Notes under the pieces: model-generated
Databases searched by the model: none
What the model was told of the DNA's origin: nothing
What the model saw: only the letters and a program-made list of their open reading frames with translations
Shown here: piece by piece, positions 1 through 8,291 of the stretch
How positions within the stretch are numbered: the first letter of the stretch is position 1
How the letters are laid out: every line of letters starts with the position of its first letter
Assembly: GCA_003523055.1 (NCBI GenBank)
Contig: DPHC01000014.1
Location: 177,694 to 233,725 of the forward strand
DNA length: 56,032 nucleotides
Reading direction: 5' to 3'
DNA from: Dehalococcoidia bacterium
GTDB taxonomy: Bacteria > Chloroflexota > Dehalococcoidia > Lucifugimonadales > UBA3495
Made by a program: the position numbers and the translations under genes

Positions 1-843
1 GTGAGTGACCCGATCATCATTAGTCGTAAATCTGGGATCTTCAGTTAATTCTGGATGTGATATTGCGGAACATAATTTTTCCCACAAACCTTGATTGGCA
101 CAGCCAATCAAAAAGTATCCGTCATTAGATTTAAAAGTTTGGTAAGGAACCAAGCTGGGATGGCCTGATCCGAGCCTTTTAGGAACTTCGTTAGTAGCCA
201 TATAGTTAGTAGCGTGATAGCTTAATGCGGCTATTTGCCCATCTAAAAGGGCTGCTTCGATTTGTTGCCCTTTTCCAGTGTTCTGCTTGTGGTATAGGGC
301 TGTTACCATGGAGCCAAAGGCCATCATGCCTGTGAATAGATCTACAAGTGAGAACCCTACTCGCTGTGGTTGTCCATCTGGTTCACCTGTTAGATCCATC
401 AGCCCGCTATAGGCCTGTATGATCAGATCATATCCTGGCATGTCTTTTAGAGGGCCTGTTCGTCCGTAGCCAGATATTGAACAATATATAATTTCAGGAT
501 TAATGTCTCGGACATCTGCGTATCCTAAACCCATTTTGTCTAGTGCTCCTGCTCGAAAACTCTCTATAATTATGTCAGCGTCTTTTACCAAAGACTTTAT
601 GATTTCAATCCCTTCTGGTGATTTCAAATTAACGCTCAAGCTCCGCTTGTTTCGGTTGAATGACATGAAATTTGCGCTCTCACCACCCCAGAATGGAGGC
701 CATTTCCTTGTTTCATCACCTTGGGTAGGTTCTTCTATTTTGATTACTTCAGCACCTAGATCGGCCAGCATCATGGTTGAGAATGGACCAGCTAAAGTCC
801 TAGTTAGATCAACGACCTTTATACCTTTTAAAGCAGAACTCAT
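1..843 (-). CDS. CaiB/BaiF family III CoA-transferase, 3' end cut by window
   Basis: Reading leftward from an ATG at 843, the frame stays open to the window edge (281 codons). The N-terminus has the family III signature: KGIKVVDLTRTLAGPFSTM, then LADLGAEVIKIE, then NFMSFNRNKRSLSVNLKSPEG, all typical of formyl-CoA:oxalate and carnitine CoA-transferases. The segment VGFSLVDLFTG keeps the aspartate expected to form the acyl-enzyme anhydride. Members move CoA between carboxylic acids in the cytoplasm; the substrate cannot be read from sequence. It is divergent from the ribokinase gene, and a 13-bp inverted repeat lies between them. A full-length homologue is about 380-400 residues, so roughly 110 C-terminal residues are missing. 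Confidence 0.9.
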   Translation of the reverse strand, partial: MSSALKGIKVVDLTRTLAGPFSTMMLADLGAEVIKIEEPTQGDETRKWPPFWGGESANFMSFNRNKRSLSVNLKSPEGIEIIKSLVKDADIIIESFRAGALDKMGLGYADVRDINPEIIYCSISGYGRTGPLKDMPGYDLIIQAYSGLMDLTGEPDGQPQRVGFSLVDLFTGMMAFGSMVTALYHKQNTGKGQQIEAALLDGQIAALSYHATNYMATNEVPKRLGSGHPSLVPYQTFKSNDGYFLIGCANQGLWEKLCSAISHPELTEDPRFTTNDDRVTH

Positions 844-933
844 AATTTAATCCTCTAATGTTTAGAAATAATATCTGGGTTAGTAAGTAGTAAATTGTAT
901 CATGGAACAAACTAGTCTTGAATTGATATAACA

Positions 934-975
934 CAATTCCTTTAGTAATATCTAGAATTATCACTAAAGGAATTG
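934..975. repeat. 13-bp perfect inverted repeat between divergent genes
   Basis: The arms CAATTCCTTTAGT (934-946) and ACTAAAGGAATTG (963-975) are exact reverse complements separated by 16 bases containing TCTAGA. It lies between the divergent CoA-transferase (start 843) and ribokinase (start 1029) genes, with no T tract on either side. That makes an operator or a 5'-UTR hairpin more likely than an intrinsic terminator. The function is inference. Confidence 0.6.
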
Positions 976-1028
976 CAGGCATTGAAAATGAATTTAAAAT
1001 GAATGCTCGCGAAAGGACTTAACAAAAA

Positions 1029-1976
1029 ATGAGTAATAAACCAAAAGTTTTAGTTTATGGAGGGATTAATATTGATTTAGTGACGAAATCCCAATCATTT
1101 CCAAAACCAGGACAAACTATAGTAGGTGATGATTTCATGATTTATCCAGGTGGTAAAGGGGCTAATCAAGCTGTAGCAGCTAGCAAAATGGGGATTAATG
1201 TCTCTTTGATAGGCTCCGTAGGGGATGATTTATTTGCTTCTGAGTTAATATCGTCTTTACAATGTAATGGTGTATCTACAGTGGATATTGCTCAATTAGC
1301 CAACACTAATTCAGGAGTGGCGGTCATAAATATTGACCACACATCACAAAATCAAATAATTCAAATCCATGGAGCAAATACTAATGCAGATGAATTTGCG
1401 GTATTAAATGCATTGGACCGGTATGATTCTATACAATTCATAATGCTTCAATTGGAAACCTCTATTGAAATAAGCACGCAATTAGCTAAAAAAGCAAAAA
1501 ATAGAAATGTAAAAATAATGTTGGATCCTGGACCTACTAGGCCAATACCAGACGAATTATTGTCGATCTGTGATGTAATAACTCCCAATGAAACTGAAGC
1601 TACATTTTTAACTGGGATAGAGGTTACCGATGAAATATCTGCAGATTTGGCAGCACAACAACTTTTATCCCTAGGTGTGTCTATGGTGGTTGTGAAACTG
1701 GGTTCAAAGGGGGCTTTTTTAAGCGATGGGTATAATAAATTTTTTGTTCCTTCCATATCTGTAAATGCTATAGACTCGGTGGCGGCAGGAGACGCATTTA
1801 ACGGAGCATTTATATATGGATTATTAAATGATTGGAAACTTCTGGATTGTTTGCAGTGGGCTGTATGCGCAGGCGGTTTGGCTACAACTAAAATTGGAGC
1901 TCAAGGTTCTATGCCTGATTTACAAGAAGTGAATAAAATATACCAAAAACATTTTAAATTCATAGAGGGTAACTGA
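1029..1976 (+). CDS. rbsK: Ribokinase (PfkB family sugar kinase)
   Basis: A 315-residue PfkB-family kinase expected to phosphorylate ribose at O5 using ATP, feeding the pentose phosphate pathway. The N-terminal GGINIDLV and the substrate-binding motif YPGGKGANQAVAAS (about residues 39-52) are the ribokinase first signature. The C-terminal AAGDAFNGAF contains the catalytic aspartate at about residue 255. Length matches ribokinases (about 305-315). An AAAGGA ribosome site lies upstream of the ATG. The NUDIX gene begins one base after its stop, so the two are almost certainly co-transcribed. No ribose transporter is in view, and another nucleoside or sugar substrate is possible. Confidence 0.88.
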   Translation: MSNKPKVLVYGGINIDLVTKSQSFPKPGQTIVGDDFMIYPGGKGANQAVAASKMGINVSLIGSVGDDLFASELISSLQCNGVSTVDIAQLANTNSGVAVINIDHTSQNQIIQIHGANTNADEFAVLNALDRYDSIQFIMLQLETSIEISTQLAKKAKNRNVKIMLDPGPTRPIPDELLSICDVITPNETEATFLTGIEVTDEISADLAAQQLLSLGVSMVVVKLGSKGAFLSDGYNKFFVPSISVNAIDSVAAGDAFNGAFIYGLLNDWKLLDCLQWAVCAGGLATTKIGAQGSMPDLQEVNKIYQKHFKFIEGN

Positions 1977-1977
1977 A

Positions 1978-2463
1978 ATGCAGAGAAGCGATTCTTTTTG
2001 TCCGAAATGCGGTCATTTATTGCAATTTAAGATTTTTGAAACTAAAGAAATATTGGAATGCTCCGCATGCGAGGCACAATTTTATTTCGACCCCAAAGTT
2101 GCTGCGGTTTGTGTTTTGTCACTCGGAGAGCAAGTATTGTTAATAAAACGTGGAAATGAACCGGGTTATGGTAAATGGAGTTTACCTGGTGGATATGTGG
2201 ATCGATTTGAAGTAGTTGAAGATGCGGTAAAGCGCGAAATCAATGAAGAAATTGGTTTAACAGTTAATGAAGTTGAACTTATGGGTGTTTATTCAACGAA
2301 TGATTCACCTGTGATCGTAGTAGCTTATAAAGCTCTGTCTTTTACTGGGACAATTCTTTCTAATGATGAGGTTTTGGACTGCCAGTCCTTTACTGTAGAC
2401 AAACTACCTAATATGGCCTTCATTAGAGATGAAGGTATAATTCGGAAAGCTATCAAGAGCTGA
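1978..2463 (+). CDS. NUDIX hydrolase with N-terminal zinc ribbon
   Basis: A 161-residue protein with a Cys4 zinc ribbon (CPKC and CSAC, residues about 8-32) followed by a NUDIX domain. The NUDIX box is perfect: GGYVDRFE, seven residues, then REINEEIGL, matching G-x5-E-x7-REUxEExGU. This build resembles the NudC-type NADH pyrophosphatase core but is much shorter, and fits the common zinc-ribbon NUDIX hydrolases of ADP-ribose or nucleoside diphosphate derivatives. It starts one base after ribokinase, which suggests linked sugar or nucleotide salvage. The substrate is unknown. Confidence 0.87.
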   Translation: MQRSDSFCPKCGHLLQFKIFETKEILECSACEAQFYFDPKVAAVCVLSLGEQVLLIKRGNEPGYGKWSLPGGYVDRFEVVEDAVKREINEEIGLTVNEVELMGVYSTNDSPVIVVAYKALSFTGTILSNDEVLDCQSFTVDKLPNMAFIRDEGIIRKAIKS

Positions 2464-2485
2464 TAACACTTATATTTATCAGCTC
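2457..2485. terminator. Hairpin between convergent genes
   Basis: GAGCTGATAA (2457-2466) and TTATCAGCTC (2476-2485) form a perfect 10-bp stem with a 9-base loop. It overlaps the stop codon of the NUDIX gene and sits just before the convergent HMGL-like gene. No U-rich tract follows on either strand, so it may protect 3' ends or act as a weak bidirectional terminator. Confidence 0.5.
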
Positions 2486-2496
2486 CTGAATATCGG

Positions 2497-3681
2497 CTAT
2501 TTCAAAGGCTTAGGCATCCAACTTTCATTCCACGGGAAGTCATTGCCAGAGCCGTATGCGGTGGTCCCAGATTCTATACGGTCTCTATAAGGGCTTTGGA
2601 TAGGCTCACTGTAGGGGTAAATCCCTCCTTCATAAACGCTAGGACCAAGTTTGTAATGTTTTGCTTGCCCTGGAGTTTCTACGAAAGGCATATTAATGTC
2701 ATATAGTTCATCTTTATGTTTGGGCCTAGGTCCAGCTTTAGACACATGGCCATATAATTCTCTTCCGATTATTTCTTCAGCCATCCAGACACAGTCTATT
2801 AGCTTTGATATATCAACGCCTGTTGGAATGCCCATGTCTTCCATCATATGGAGTAAATCTTCAGTCGGAGCCATTCCAGTAACTTGTCCGTTACCGCAAT
2901 ATGGGCAGCCCCCGAATCCACCTATGGTCCCGTCTATTTCCAAGGTATCTTCAGAGCTTAAAGATCGTAAGGCAGCATAAGCTGAAGCTATTGCCATGTT
3001 TCGCCCATTATGTAAGTGGAGCCTAAAATGTTTAATTTCAGGCCATCTGTCTTTTACGCGGAGTATACTCTCTTCTATTTTTGCCGGCGTGCAATGGCTC
3101 ATTGGGTCTCCCATTGAGCAACTAACTACATTGATACCTGCTTCGTCCCATAAACTATGCTGCACTTCAAACATGTTCATTAACGCATCTACTGGTATTT
3201 CTCCGATAAAATTAGATCCCCAACTTGCATTAGTTCCGATTCCAGCCTCTTGTATATTAAGCTCTTGAGCCTGGGCAATAATCGGAGCCCATCTTTCCAT
3301 TTCTTGCATTTGAGTTCGGTTTGTATTTCTTCTAACGAACACATCACACATGTGCACCCCTAAGCGAGGGTATTTGTCTCTTTCTATTGTTAGAGGAGGA
3401 GAGTATGCACGGGCTCTTTCTACTCCTCTTGGGTTCAAAGCAAGCGCTGTATATTCTACGCCTGGCTTGGGCGTGAATTTAGTTACAATTTCGTCTATTC
3501 GTTCCATCTGTGGAGTCCATTTAGGGCTGACGAAAGAACCTACTACTATTTTTTTCAGTCCTGTTTCAGATAATGCATCTAGTAAGGCAACTTTATCGTC
3601 TACAGGTATATTAGAATTTTCGATTTGCATACCTTCGCGCATGCCTTCTTCTTTGTAAATTAAAGTTGGGTAATTGCTCAT
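2497..3681 (-). CDS. HMG-CoA lyase-like carboxyl-transferase/aldolase (HMGL family)
   Basis: A 394-residue TIM-barrel protein of the HMGL/DRE-TIM metallolyase family. REGMQIE near residue 16 corresponds to the catalytic R-D/E-x-x-Q metal site. LHLHNGRNMAIASA carries the two metal-binding histidines. GGFGGCPYCGNGQVTGMAPT matches the HMG-CoA lyase loop with its catalytic cysteine. HMG-CoA lyase cleaves 3-hydroxy-3-methylglutaryl-CoA to acetyl-CoA and acetoacetate. This copy is about 90 residues longer than typical bacterial HMGL because of a C-terminal extension rich in Tyr and Pro, so a related acyl-CoA lyase or an isopropylmalate-synthase-like substrate is possible. A GGAG site lies five bases before the ATG. 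Confidence 0.8.
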   Translation of the reverse strand: MSNYPTLIYKEEGMREGMQIENSNIPVDDKVALLDALSETGLKKIVVGSFVSPKWTPQMERIDEIVTKFTPKPGVEYTALALNPRGVERARAYSPPLTIERDKYPRLGVHMCDVFVRRNTNRTQMQEMERWAPIIAQAQELNIQEAGIGTNASWGSNFIGEIPVDALMNMFEVQHSLWDEAGINVVSCSMGDPMSHCTPAKIEESILRVKDRWPEIKHFRLHLHNGRNMAIASAYAALRSLSSEDTLEIDGTIGGFGGCPYCGNGQVTGMAPTEDLLHMMEDMGIPTGVDISKLIDCVWMAEEIIGRELYGHVSKAGPRPKHKDELYDINMPFVETPGQAKHYKLGPSVYEGGIYPYSEPIQSPYRDRIESGTTAYGSGNDFPWNESWMPKPLK

Positions 3682-3769
3682 GATATCTCCATTTGGTAGG
3701 CCAATTTATTTGATAAAACTATATTCAGTAATCTTGCCAACCTTGTCGAATTTTATGGTTGTTGAACCT

Positions 3770-3788
3770 ATATTGTCAAGAACAATAT
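3770..3788. promoter_or_regulatory. 19-bp dyad in divergent promoter region
   Basis: ATATTGT (3770-3776), five bases, ACAATAT (3782-3788): a perfect 7-bp dyad lying between the divergent HMGL-like and VOC genes. A perfect TATAAT at 3809-3814 sits just downstream, positioned to serve the VOC gene. The dyad is a candidate operator; no regulator can be assigned. Confidence 0.35.
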
Positions 3789-3848
3789 TAAGTATAGCGT
3801 TATTGGCATATAATGTATTGACGCGATTATTAAAAGAGGTGGTGTCAA

Positions 3849-4256
3849 ATGAGCTCAATAGGTATAGACCATATAGCAATGCCAACTAGCGATGCAGAAA
3901 GATTAATAAAGTTCTATAAAAAATTAAGATTTGTTATTAATGATGAACAGGAATGGAGAGACGGGAAGGTAAACATCTTTAATATTCAAGTAGGGGATAG
4001 TAAAATAAATGTTCACCCCCAAGGGTATGTTGCTGCTTATAGAGGACCTACTGCTGTTCCAGGTTGCGCTGATATATGTTTTGTATGGGATGGTACGGTT
4101 GAAGAATGTGTGGATCTACTTAAATCTGCGGACGTAGAAATAATTCGTGGACCTGGCGAACGGAAAGGAGCGCGACAGAATGGAATGATTCCTGCAGTAA
4201 GTTTATATGCTAGGGACCCAGATCAAAACCTTCTGGAATGGATGATATATCAATAA
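3849..4256 (+). CDS. VOC superfamily (glyoxalase/dioxygenase-like) protein
   Basis: A 135-residue single VOC module pair: IDHIAMPTSDAERLIKFYKKL at the N-terminus and VSLYARDPDQNLLEWMIYQ at the C-terminus. These are the classic beta-alpha-beta-beta-beta repeats, with candidate metal ligands His8, His56 (in KINVHPQG) and Glu near the end (NLLEW). Family members are glyoxalase I, extradiol dioxygenases and fosfomycin or bleomycin resistance proteins. The DPDQNLLEW ending is the glyoxalase/dioxygenase type. A GAGGTGG ribosome site precedes the ATG. MmgE/PrpD follows 27 bases later, likely in one transcript. The substrate is not assignable. Confidence 0.82.
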   Translation: MSSIGIDHIAMPTSDAERLIKFYKKLRFVINDEQEWRDGKVNIFNIQVGDSKINVHPQGYVAAYRGPTAVPGCADICFVWDGTVEECVDLLKSADVEIIRGPGERKGARQNGMIPAVSLYARDPDQNLLEWMIYQ

Positions 4257-4283
4257 AAAAACCGAATGCATAATTAGGAACAT

Positions 4284-5657
4284 ATGGAAATAGGCTCAAA
4301 ATATGGTTTTTGCACAACTATTGCTCAGGCAAATTATGAGGATCTGCCTGATGATGTTGTAAGATTTGTGAAATACGACTTAATAGACACTATAGGAGTT
4401 ATGCTGGCAGCCAAAACAGCTCCAGGCATAGCTGAATTGATAGAAATTCACAGTATATGGGAGACTTCAAAACACAGTCGAATATTTAATAATTCACTAC
4501 GAATGTCTGCTCCTGCTGCGGCGATGATAAATTCCTGTATGGCACATGCTTTAGATTTTGATGACACCTTGGATTTTGCTGGGAATATCCATATTGGTGC
4601 TAGTTGTATTCCTGCAGCCTTAGCAGTGTCTGATTACCTAAATGACGTTACTGGTGAAGAACTGATTACTAGTCTTTGTATGGGATTAGAAACTTCATGC
4701 CATTTGGCTGTTATCGCTGAGGTGGATAGGGGATGGCACAGGACAAGTACTTTTGGAATATTCGGAGCTACTGCTACGGTTTCTAAACTGTTGAAATTGA
4801 AAAATGATCAAATTGTAAATGCCCTAGGAATAGGATTGAGCTATGCATCAGGAACCAGGCAGTGTATCTCAGATGGTGTATTAACTAAACGTATGCAAGC
4901 AGGCATAGCAGCACAAAACGCAGTGTACTCGGCGTTTTTTTCTCAATGTGGATTAACTGGAGCTAAAGATCCATTTTGGGGAGAATATGGATTTTTTCCG
5001 ATGTATCAACCTGACGCTTATAATGAAGCATTAGATTTTAAAGATTTTGGTACAGAATACATTCTGCCCAAATTGAGTTTCAAACCTTTTCCTGCGGGAC
5101 GTCCGACTCACAAATTTATCAACGTTGGCATTAAAATATCAAAATGGATGCAGGAAAATAAAATCACGTTTTCTTCAATCAAGACAATTGAAATTAGATG
5201 CAATAAAGCAACAATTGAAAGACACGAATCAAATTCTGAACCGATTAGGCCTCCGAGCAATCAAATAGAGGCTCAATTCCATGTCCCGTTTTTGCTATCT
5301 GCAGCTGTCATCCACGGTAAATTCGGACTACTCGAATTAGAACGAATTGCTGATAAATCCATAATTCATTTGTCATCAATATGTAATTGGCAAACAGATA
5401 ATTCATATTATGAGGGGTCAGGTCAACTTGTAATCGGCTTAGGCCAAGGAGAATTTCATGGATTCGACTTTAAAGCAGAAGAAATGACCCAAGCTCCAGA
5501 TTTTGTAGAGAATTTAATTAAAGAAAAATTCTTTGAGTGTTTGAATTATTCAAAAGAAGTGAATTTTAATCATGCTTCAGAATTGTGGGATATGTTACAA
5601 GAAGTGGAGTGCTTAAACAATGTGTCGGCGTTAACAGAATTGATGGCTAAATTATAA
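4284..5657 (+). CDS. MmgE/PrpD family protein
   Basis: A 457-residue MmgE/PrpD protein. The family includes 2-methylcitrate dehydratase of the propionate-degrading methylcitrate cycle and cis-aconitate decarboxylase. Family features: NSCMAHALDFDDTL (about residues 89-102), GASCIPAALAVSDY, and FKPFPAGRPTHKFIN, where the P-x-G-R/C-x-x-H stretch lies at the active site. Length is normal (about 450-480). No methylcitrate synthase or lyase gene is nearby, so the true substrate may differ. It ends 12 bases before the convergent EVE gene. Confidence 0.85.
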   Translation: MEIGSKYGFCTTIAQANYEDLPDDVVRFVKYDLIDTIGVMLAAKTAPGIAELIEIHSIWETSKHSRIFNNSLRMSAPAAAMINSCMAHALDFDDTLDFAGNIHIGASCIPAALAVSDYLNDVTGEELITSLCMGLETSCHLAVIAEVDRGWHRTSTFGIFGATATVSKLLKLKNDQIVNALGIGLSYASGTRQCISDGVLTKRMQAGIAAQNAVYSAFFSQCGLTGAKDPFWGEYGFFPMYQPDAYNEALDFKDFGTEYILPKLSFKPFPAGRPTHKFINVGIKISKWMQENKITFSSIKTIEIRCNKATIERHESNSEPIRPPSNQIEAQFHVPFLLSAAVIHGKFGLLELERIADKSIIHLSSICNWQTDNSYYEGSGQLVIGLGQGEFHGFDFKAEEMTQAPDFVENLIKEKFFECLNYSKEVNFNHASELWDMLQEVECLNNVSALTELMAKL

Positions 5658-5669
5658 AGTTGTTTCAGT

Positions 5670-6140
5670 TTATTCGCCTAATTTTACAATCTCGTTATAT
5701 TCAGTTTGGGTTATAGGCTGGACTGACAACCTCACCCCTCTTTTTACCAACATCATATTAGCAAATTTAGGATTGCTTTTGATGTCTTGTAACGTTACAG
5801 GAGTTTTAAATGTTTTTTCAGCCTGTATATCAACCATTAGCCAAGTTGGATCGTCTGGATTACTTTTGGGATCGAAGTATTTTTGACCAGAATCCCAGGC
5901 TGTAAAGTCTGGATAGGATTCTTTGACTATGATGGCTGTGCCGATTACTGCAGGGATTTTAGTACTGCTATGATAAAACAGAACTTTATCTCCGATTCGC
6001 ATTTGGTCTCTCATGAAATTCCGGGCTTGATAATTTCTTACGCCGTCCCATTCTGCAATTTGGTTCTCTTCCGATAGTAAATTCAAAAATGAGTAATTGT
6101 TAGGCTCTGACTTAAATAGCCAATATTTTGTTTCTGACAT
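5670..6140 (-). CDS. EVE domain-containing protein
   Basis: A 156-residue protein consisting of one EVE domain, a PUA-like fold proposed to bind modified bases in RNA or DNA. The family signature is clear: YWLFKSEPNNYSF at the N-terminus, EWDGVRNYQARNFMRDQM, then GDKVLFYHSS, as in human THYN1 and bacterial homologues. A GGAG ribosome site sits 7 bases upstream of the ATG. It is co-oriented with the acyl-CoA ligase gene upstream. The biological role is unclear for most bacterial members; some are fused to restriction-like enzymes, but no such partner is here. Confidence 0.9.
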   Translation of the reverse strand: MSETKYWLFKSEPNNYSFLNLLSEENQIAEWDGVRNYQARNFMRDQMRIGDKVLFYHSSTKIPAVIGTAIIVKESYPDFTAWDSGQKYFDPKSNPDDPTWLMVDIQAEKTFKTPVTLQDIKSNPKFANMMLVKRGVRLSVQPITQTEYNEIVKLGE

Positions 6141-6157
6141 TTTATTACTCCGTTAAG

Positions 6158-7792
6158 TTATCTTAATTGTATGTCATGATCTTCTCGGTCAAAACATCCC
6201 GTTATGAGATCAGGTGTTTCTCGTCGGAGAACATCTTTCCGGATACGCAGACTAGGAGTTTGGGGCAACTCGTCTCTAAATTCAATATACCGTGGAACTT
6301 TGAAATATGCTATATGATCAGCCCACCAGTATATTAATTCCCTAGGCTCTGCAACAAATCCTTCTTTAAGAATTATATATGCTTTTATTTCATCTTCACC
6401 AAGTTCAGATGGCACTGCTATTATCGCACATTCTAAAACAGCATGATGTTTCTTGACTATGTCTTCGACTTCTTTCGAAGAGATATTTTCCCCTCTTCTG
6501 CGGATAATGTCCTTTTTTCGGTCTACGAAATATATAAATCCGTTCTCATCCATGGACGCTAAGTCACCGGTATGCAGCCACCCATTTTGCAACGCAAGAT
6601 CAGTTTGTGTCTGGTTGTTCCAATATCCTTCCATAAGTACCGGATTTTTAATAAGAATTTCTCCAGCAGTTCTAAAGGGTACTTCAGTGCCAGATTCGTC
6701 AGCTATTTTGATTTGATTTATGAATCTGGGGTCTGGATGTTTGCGGGATTTACCTGAAGAATTTGCTCTACGAGGTTCTCCTAGAACCTCAATCGTACCA
6801 TAACAGGTTTCTGTCATTCCAAACCCTACAATTATTTCTGTTCCAAATCTTTTTTGAAAAGAGTCTAAAAAATCTGGAGAGAATGCAGGAGAACCATAAA
6901 ATAATCTAACGGAATTATTGCTATCAGTTGGGCTTTGTTCAGATTTTGCTAAAATGGACATCATCATACCAATGAAATTTACAACGGTCGCTTTAGATTG
7001 ACGAACTTGACTCCAGAATCTGCTCGCACTGAATCTATCTACTACTACTAATGTGCCTGCGCTGGCGATTGCACCCATTGTTGAATAGTACTGAGCATTG
7101 GCATGAAAGAATGGTAGACATGTGAAAAATCTATCTTTCTTAGTCCCATTAGTCCAATACTGGAATCCCTGTCCTGCCGCCACATACATTTGTTGAGAGA
7201 TTTTTACTCCTTTAGGTTCACCTGTAGTTCCAGAGGTATAAACTAATGTTGATATTGCTATGCTTTCTATATTGTCTGGTAATGACAGCCCCATTATTTC
7301 TCTGGATTCTGGATTGAAAAAGCTCCAGGACGGTTCTATATTGCTTCCTGAATATTGTGGTTCAGGGACTACAAGATAGGATTTAACGGATGGAATATTT
7401 AAAGAAGTAGACTTGATAATCTCTGAAAAGCGGTCGTTGAAAATTATTGTGTCTGCTGAACAATTATTTACTATGAAACTAATTTCAGTAGATTTATAGG
7501 CTGTGTTTATAGGCACCGCAATAGCTCCAATGGCAGATAATCCAAACCAAGCCAGTAAATACTCTGGACAATTGTCCAGCAACATACAAACTCGATCGCC
7601 CGGTTTAACACCTAAAGATATAAACTGTTCCGCTGATTTTAGTAAGTTGTTGTAAAATTCTTTATATGTTAATGTGCGGTTTAGAAATTCTACAAAGTTC
7701 TTATTGGGATTGATGTCCATAGAGTGCTTGAAAAAGCTCAACATAGTCTGTTCCCAAGGCAAGGCACTTTTATTTTGATTAACTGTAGACAT
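6158..7792 (-). CDS. Acyl-CoA synthetase (AMP-binding, CaiC-like)
   Basis: A 544-residue adenylate-forming ligase that would activate a carboxylic acid to its CoA thioester through an acyl-AMP. Seen motifs: LVYTSGTTGEPKG (P-loop), VGFGMTETCYG, and HTGDLASMDENGFIYFVDRKKD with RRRGENISSKEVE, matching crotonobetaine/carnitine-CoA ligase-like enzymes. The start chosen is the ATG at 7792, which has GGGAAG upstream. An in-frame ATG at 7855 would overlap the divergent neighbour and lacks a ribosome site. The C-terminal motif reads TPSLRIRKDVLR, where the usual catalytic lysine (T-x-x-GK) appears to be arginine. The divergent DUF35 and thiolase genes suggest a shared acyl-CoA pathway. Confidence 0.88.
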   Translation of the reverse strand: MSTVNQNKSALPWEQTMLSFFKHSMDINPNKNFVEFLNRTLTYKEFYNNLLKSAEQFISLGVKPGDRVCMLLDNCPEYLLAWFGLSAIGAIAVPINTAYKSTEISFIVNNCSADTIIFNDRFSEIIKSTSLNIPSVKSYLVVPEPQYSGSNIEPSWSFFNPESREIMGLSLPDNIESIAISTLVYTSGTTGEPKGVKISQQMYVAAGQGFQYWTNGTKKDRFFTCLPFFHANAQYYSTMGAIASAGTLVVVDRFSASRFWSQVRQSKATVVNFIGMMMSILAKSEQSPTDSNNSVRLFYGSPAFSPDFLDSFQKRFGTEIIVGFGMTETCYGTIEVLGEPRRANSSGKSRKHPDPRFINQIKIADESGTEVPFRTAGEILIKNPVLMEGYWNNQTQTDLALQNGWLHTGDLASMDENGFIYFVDRKKDIIRRRGENISSKEVEDIVKKHHAVLECAIIAVPSELGEDEIKAYIILKEGFVAEPRELIYWWADHIAYFKVPRYIEFRDELPQTPSLRIRKDVLRRETPDLITGCFDREDHDIQLR

Positions 7793-7848
7793 ATTAGAAA
7801 ACTTCCCTTGGTGGTATTTATTAATCAATATGTTGCTAGGATATGAGT

Positions 7849-8268
7849 ATGGCAAATAATGTTAACAACAAAATTGTATCAGTGGATCCAGAGCGATTCA
7901 AATTAGATACAGCTAATTTAGAAAACAATGTATTAATCGGATACCGTTGCCAAACGTGTAATGTGTATGTGTTTGGACCTTCTACCTATTGCCAATCGTG
8001 TTCGAGCAGATCAATGGAAGAAGTAGAATTTTCAGGAACCGCTATTTTGTACAGTTATACGGTGATACATGTTCCTCCGGCTGGTTGGCCTGGACGAGTC
8101 CCATATGTATTGGGGGAAGCAGAATTGGCTGAAGGACCACATGTTCTTGCAGAGTTAATAGATTGTGAAATGAATGAAATAGAGACAGGTATCAATTTAT
8201 CATTGACCTATGAATTTGTTCAAAATAATAACAACGATATTGCCGTTTATAAATGGCGCTTTAATTAA
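7849..8268 (+). CDS. Zn-ribbon OB-fold protein (DUF35), thiolase partner
   Basis: A 139-residue DUF35-type protein. A rubredoxin-like zinc ribbon, CQTC...YCQSC (residues about 29-47), is followed by an OB-fold that starts at FSGTAILYSYTVIHVPPAGWPG. DUF35 proteins bind next to thiolase-like enzymes and probably channel acyl-CoA or hold CoA; archaeal HMG-CoA synthase/thiolase complexes are the structural precedent. The thiolase gene follows after 23 bases, the standard arrangement. I place the start at the ATG at 7849, where AGGA is 7 bases away; the ATG at 7843 is too close to it. Confidence 0.88.
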   Translation: MANNVNNKIVSVDPERFKLDTANLENNVLIGYRCQTCNVYVFGPSTYCQSCSSRSMEEVEFSGTAILYSYTVIHVPPAGWPGRVPYVLGEAELAEGPHVLAELIDCEMNEIETGINLSLTYEFVQNNNNDIAVYKWRFN

Positions 8269-8291
8269 TTTAAATTTACAGGTGGTTTTAT

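Noticed and set aside
1448..1756. Open frame antisense to ribokinase
   Set aside because: No ribosome site, no recognisable domain, and the ribokinase frame on the other strand is clearly real; similar antisense frames across the window were also dismissed.
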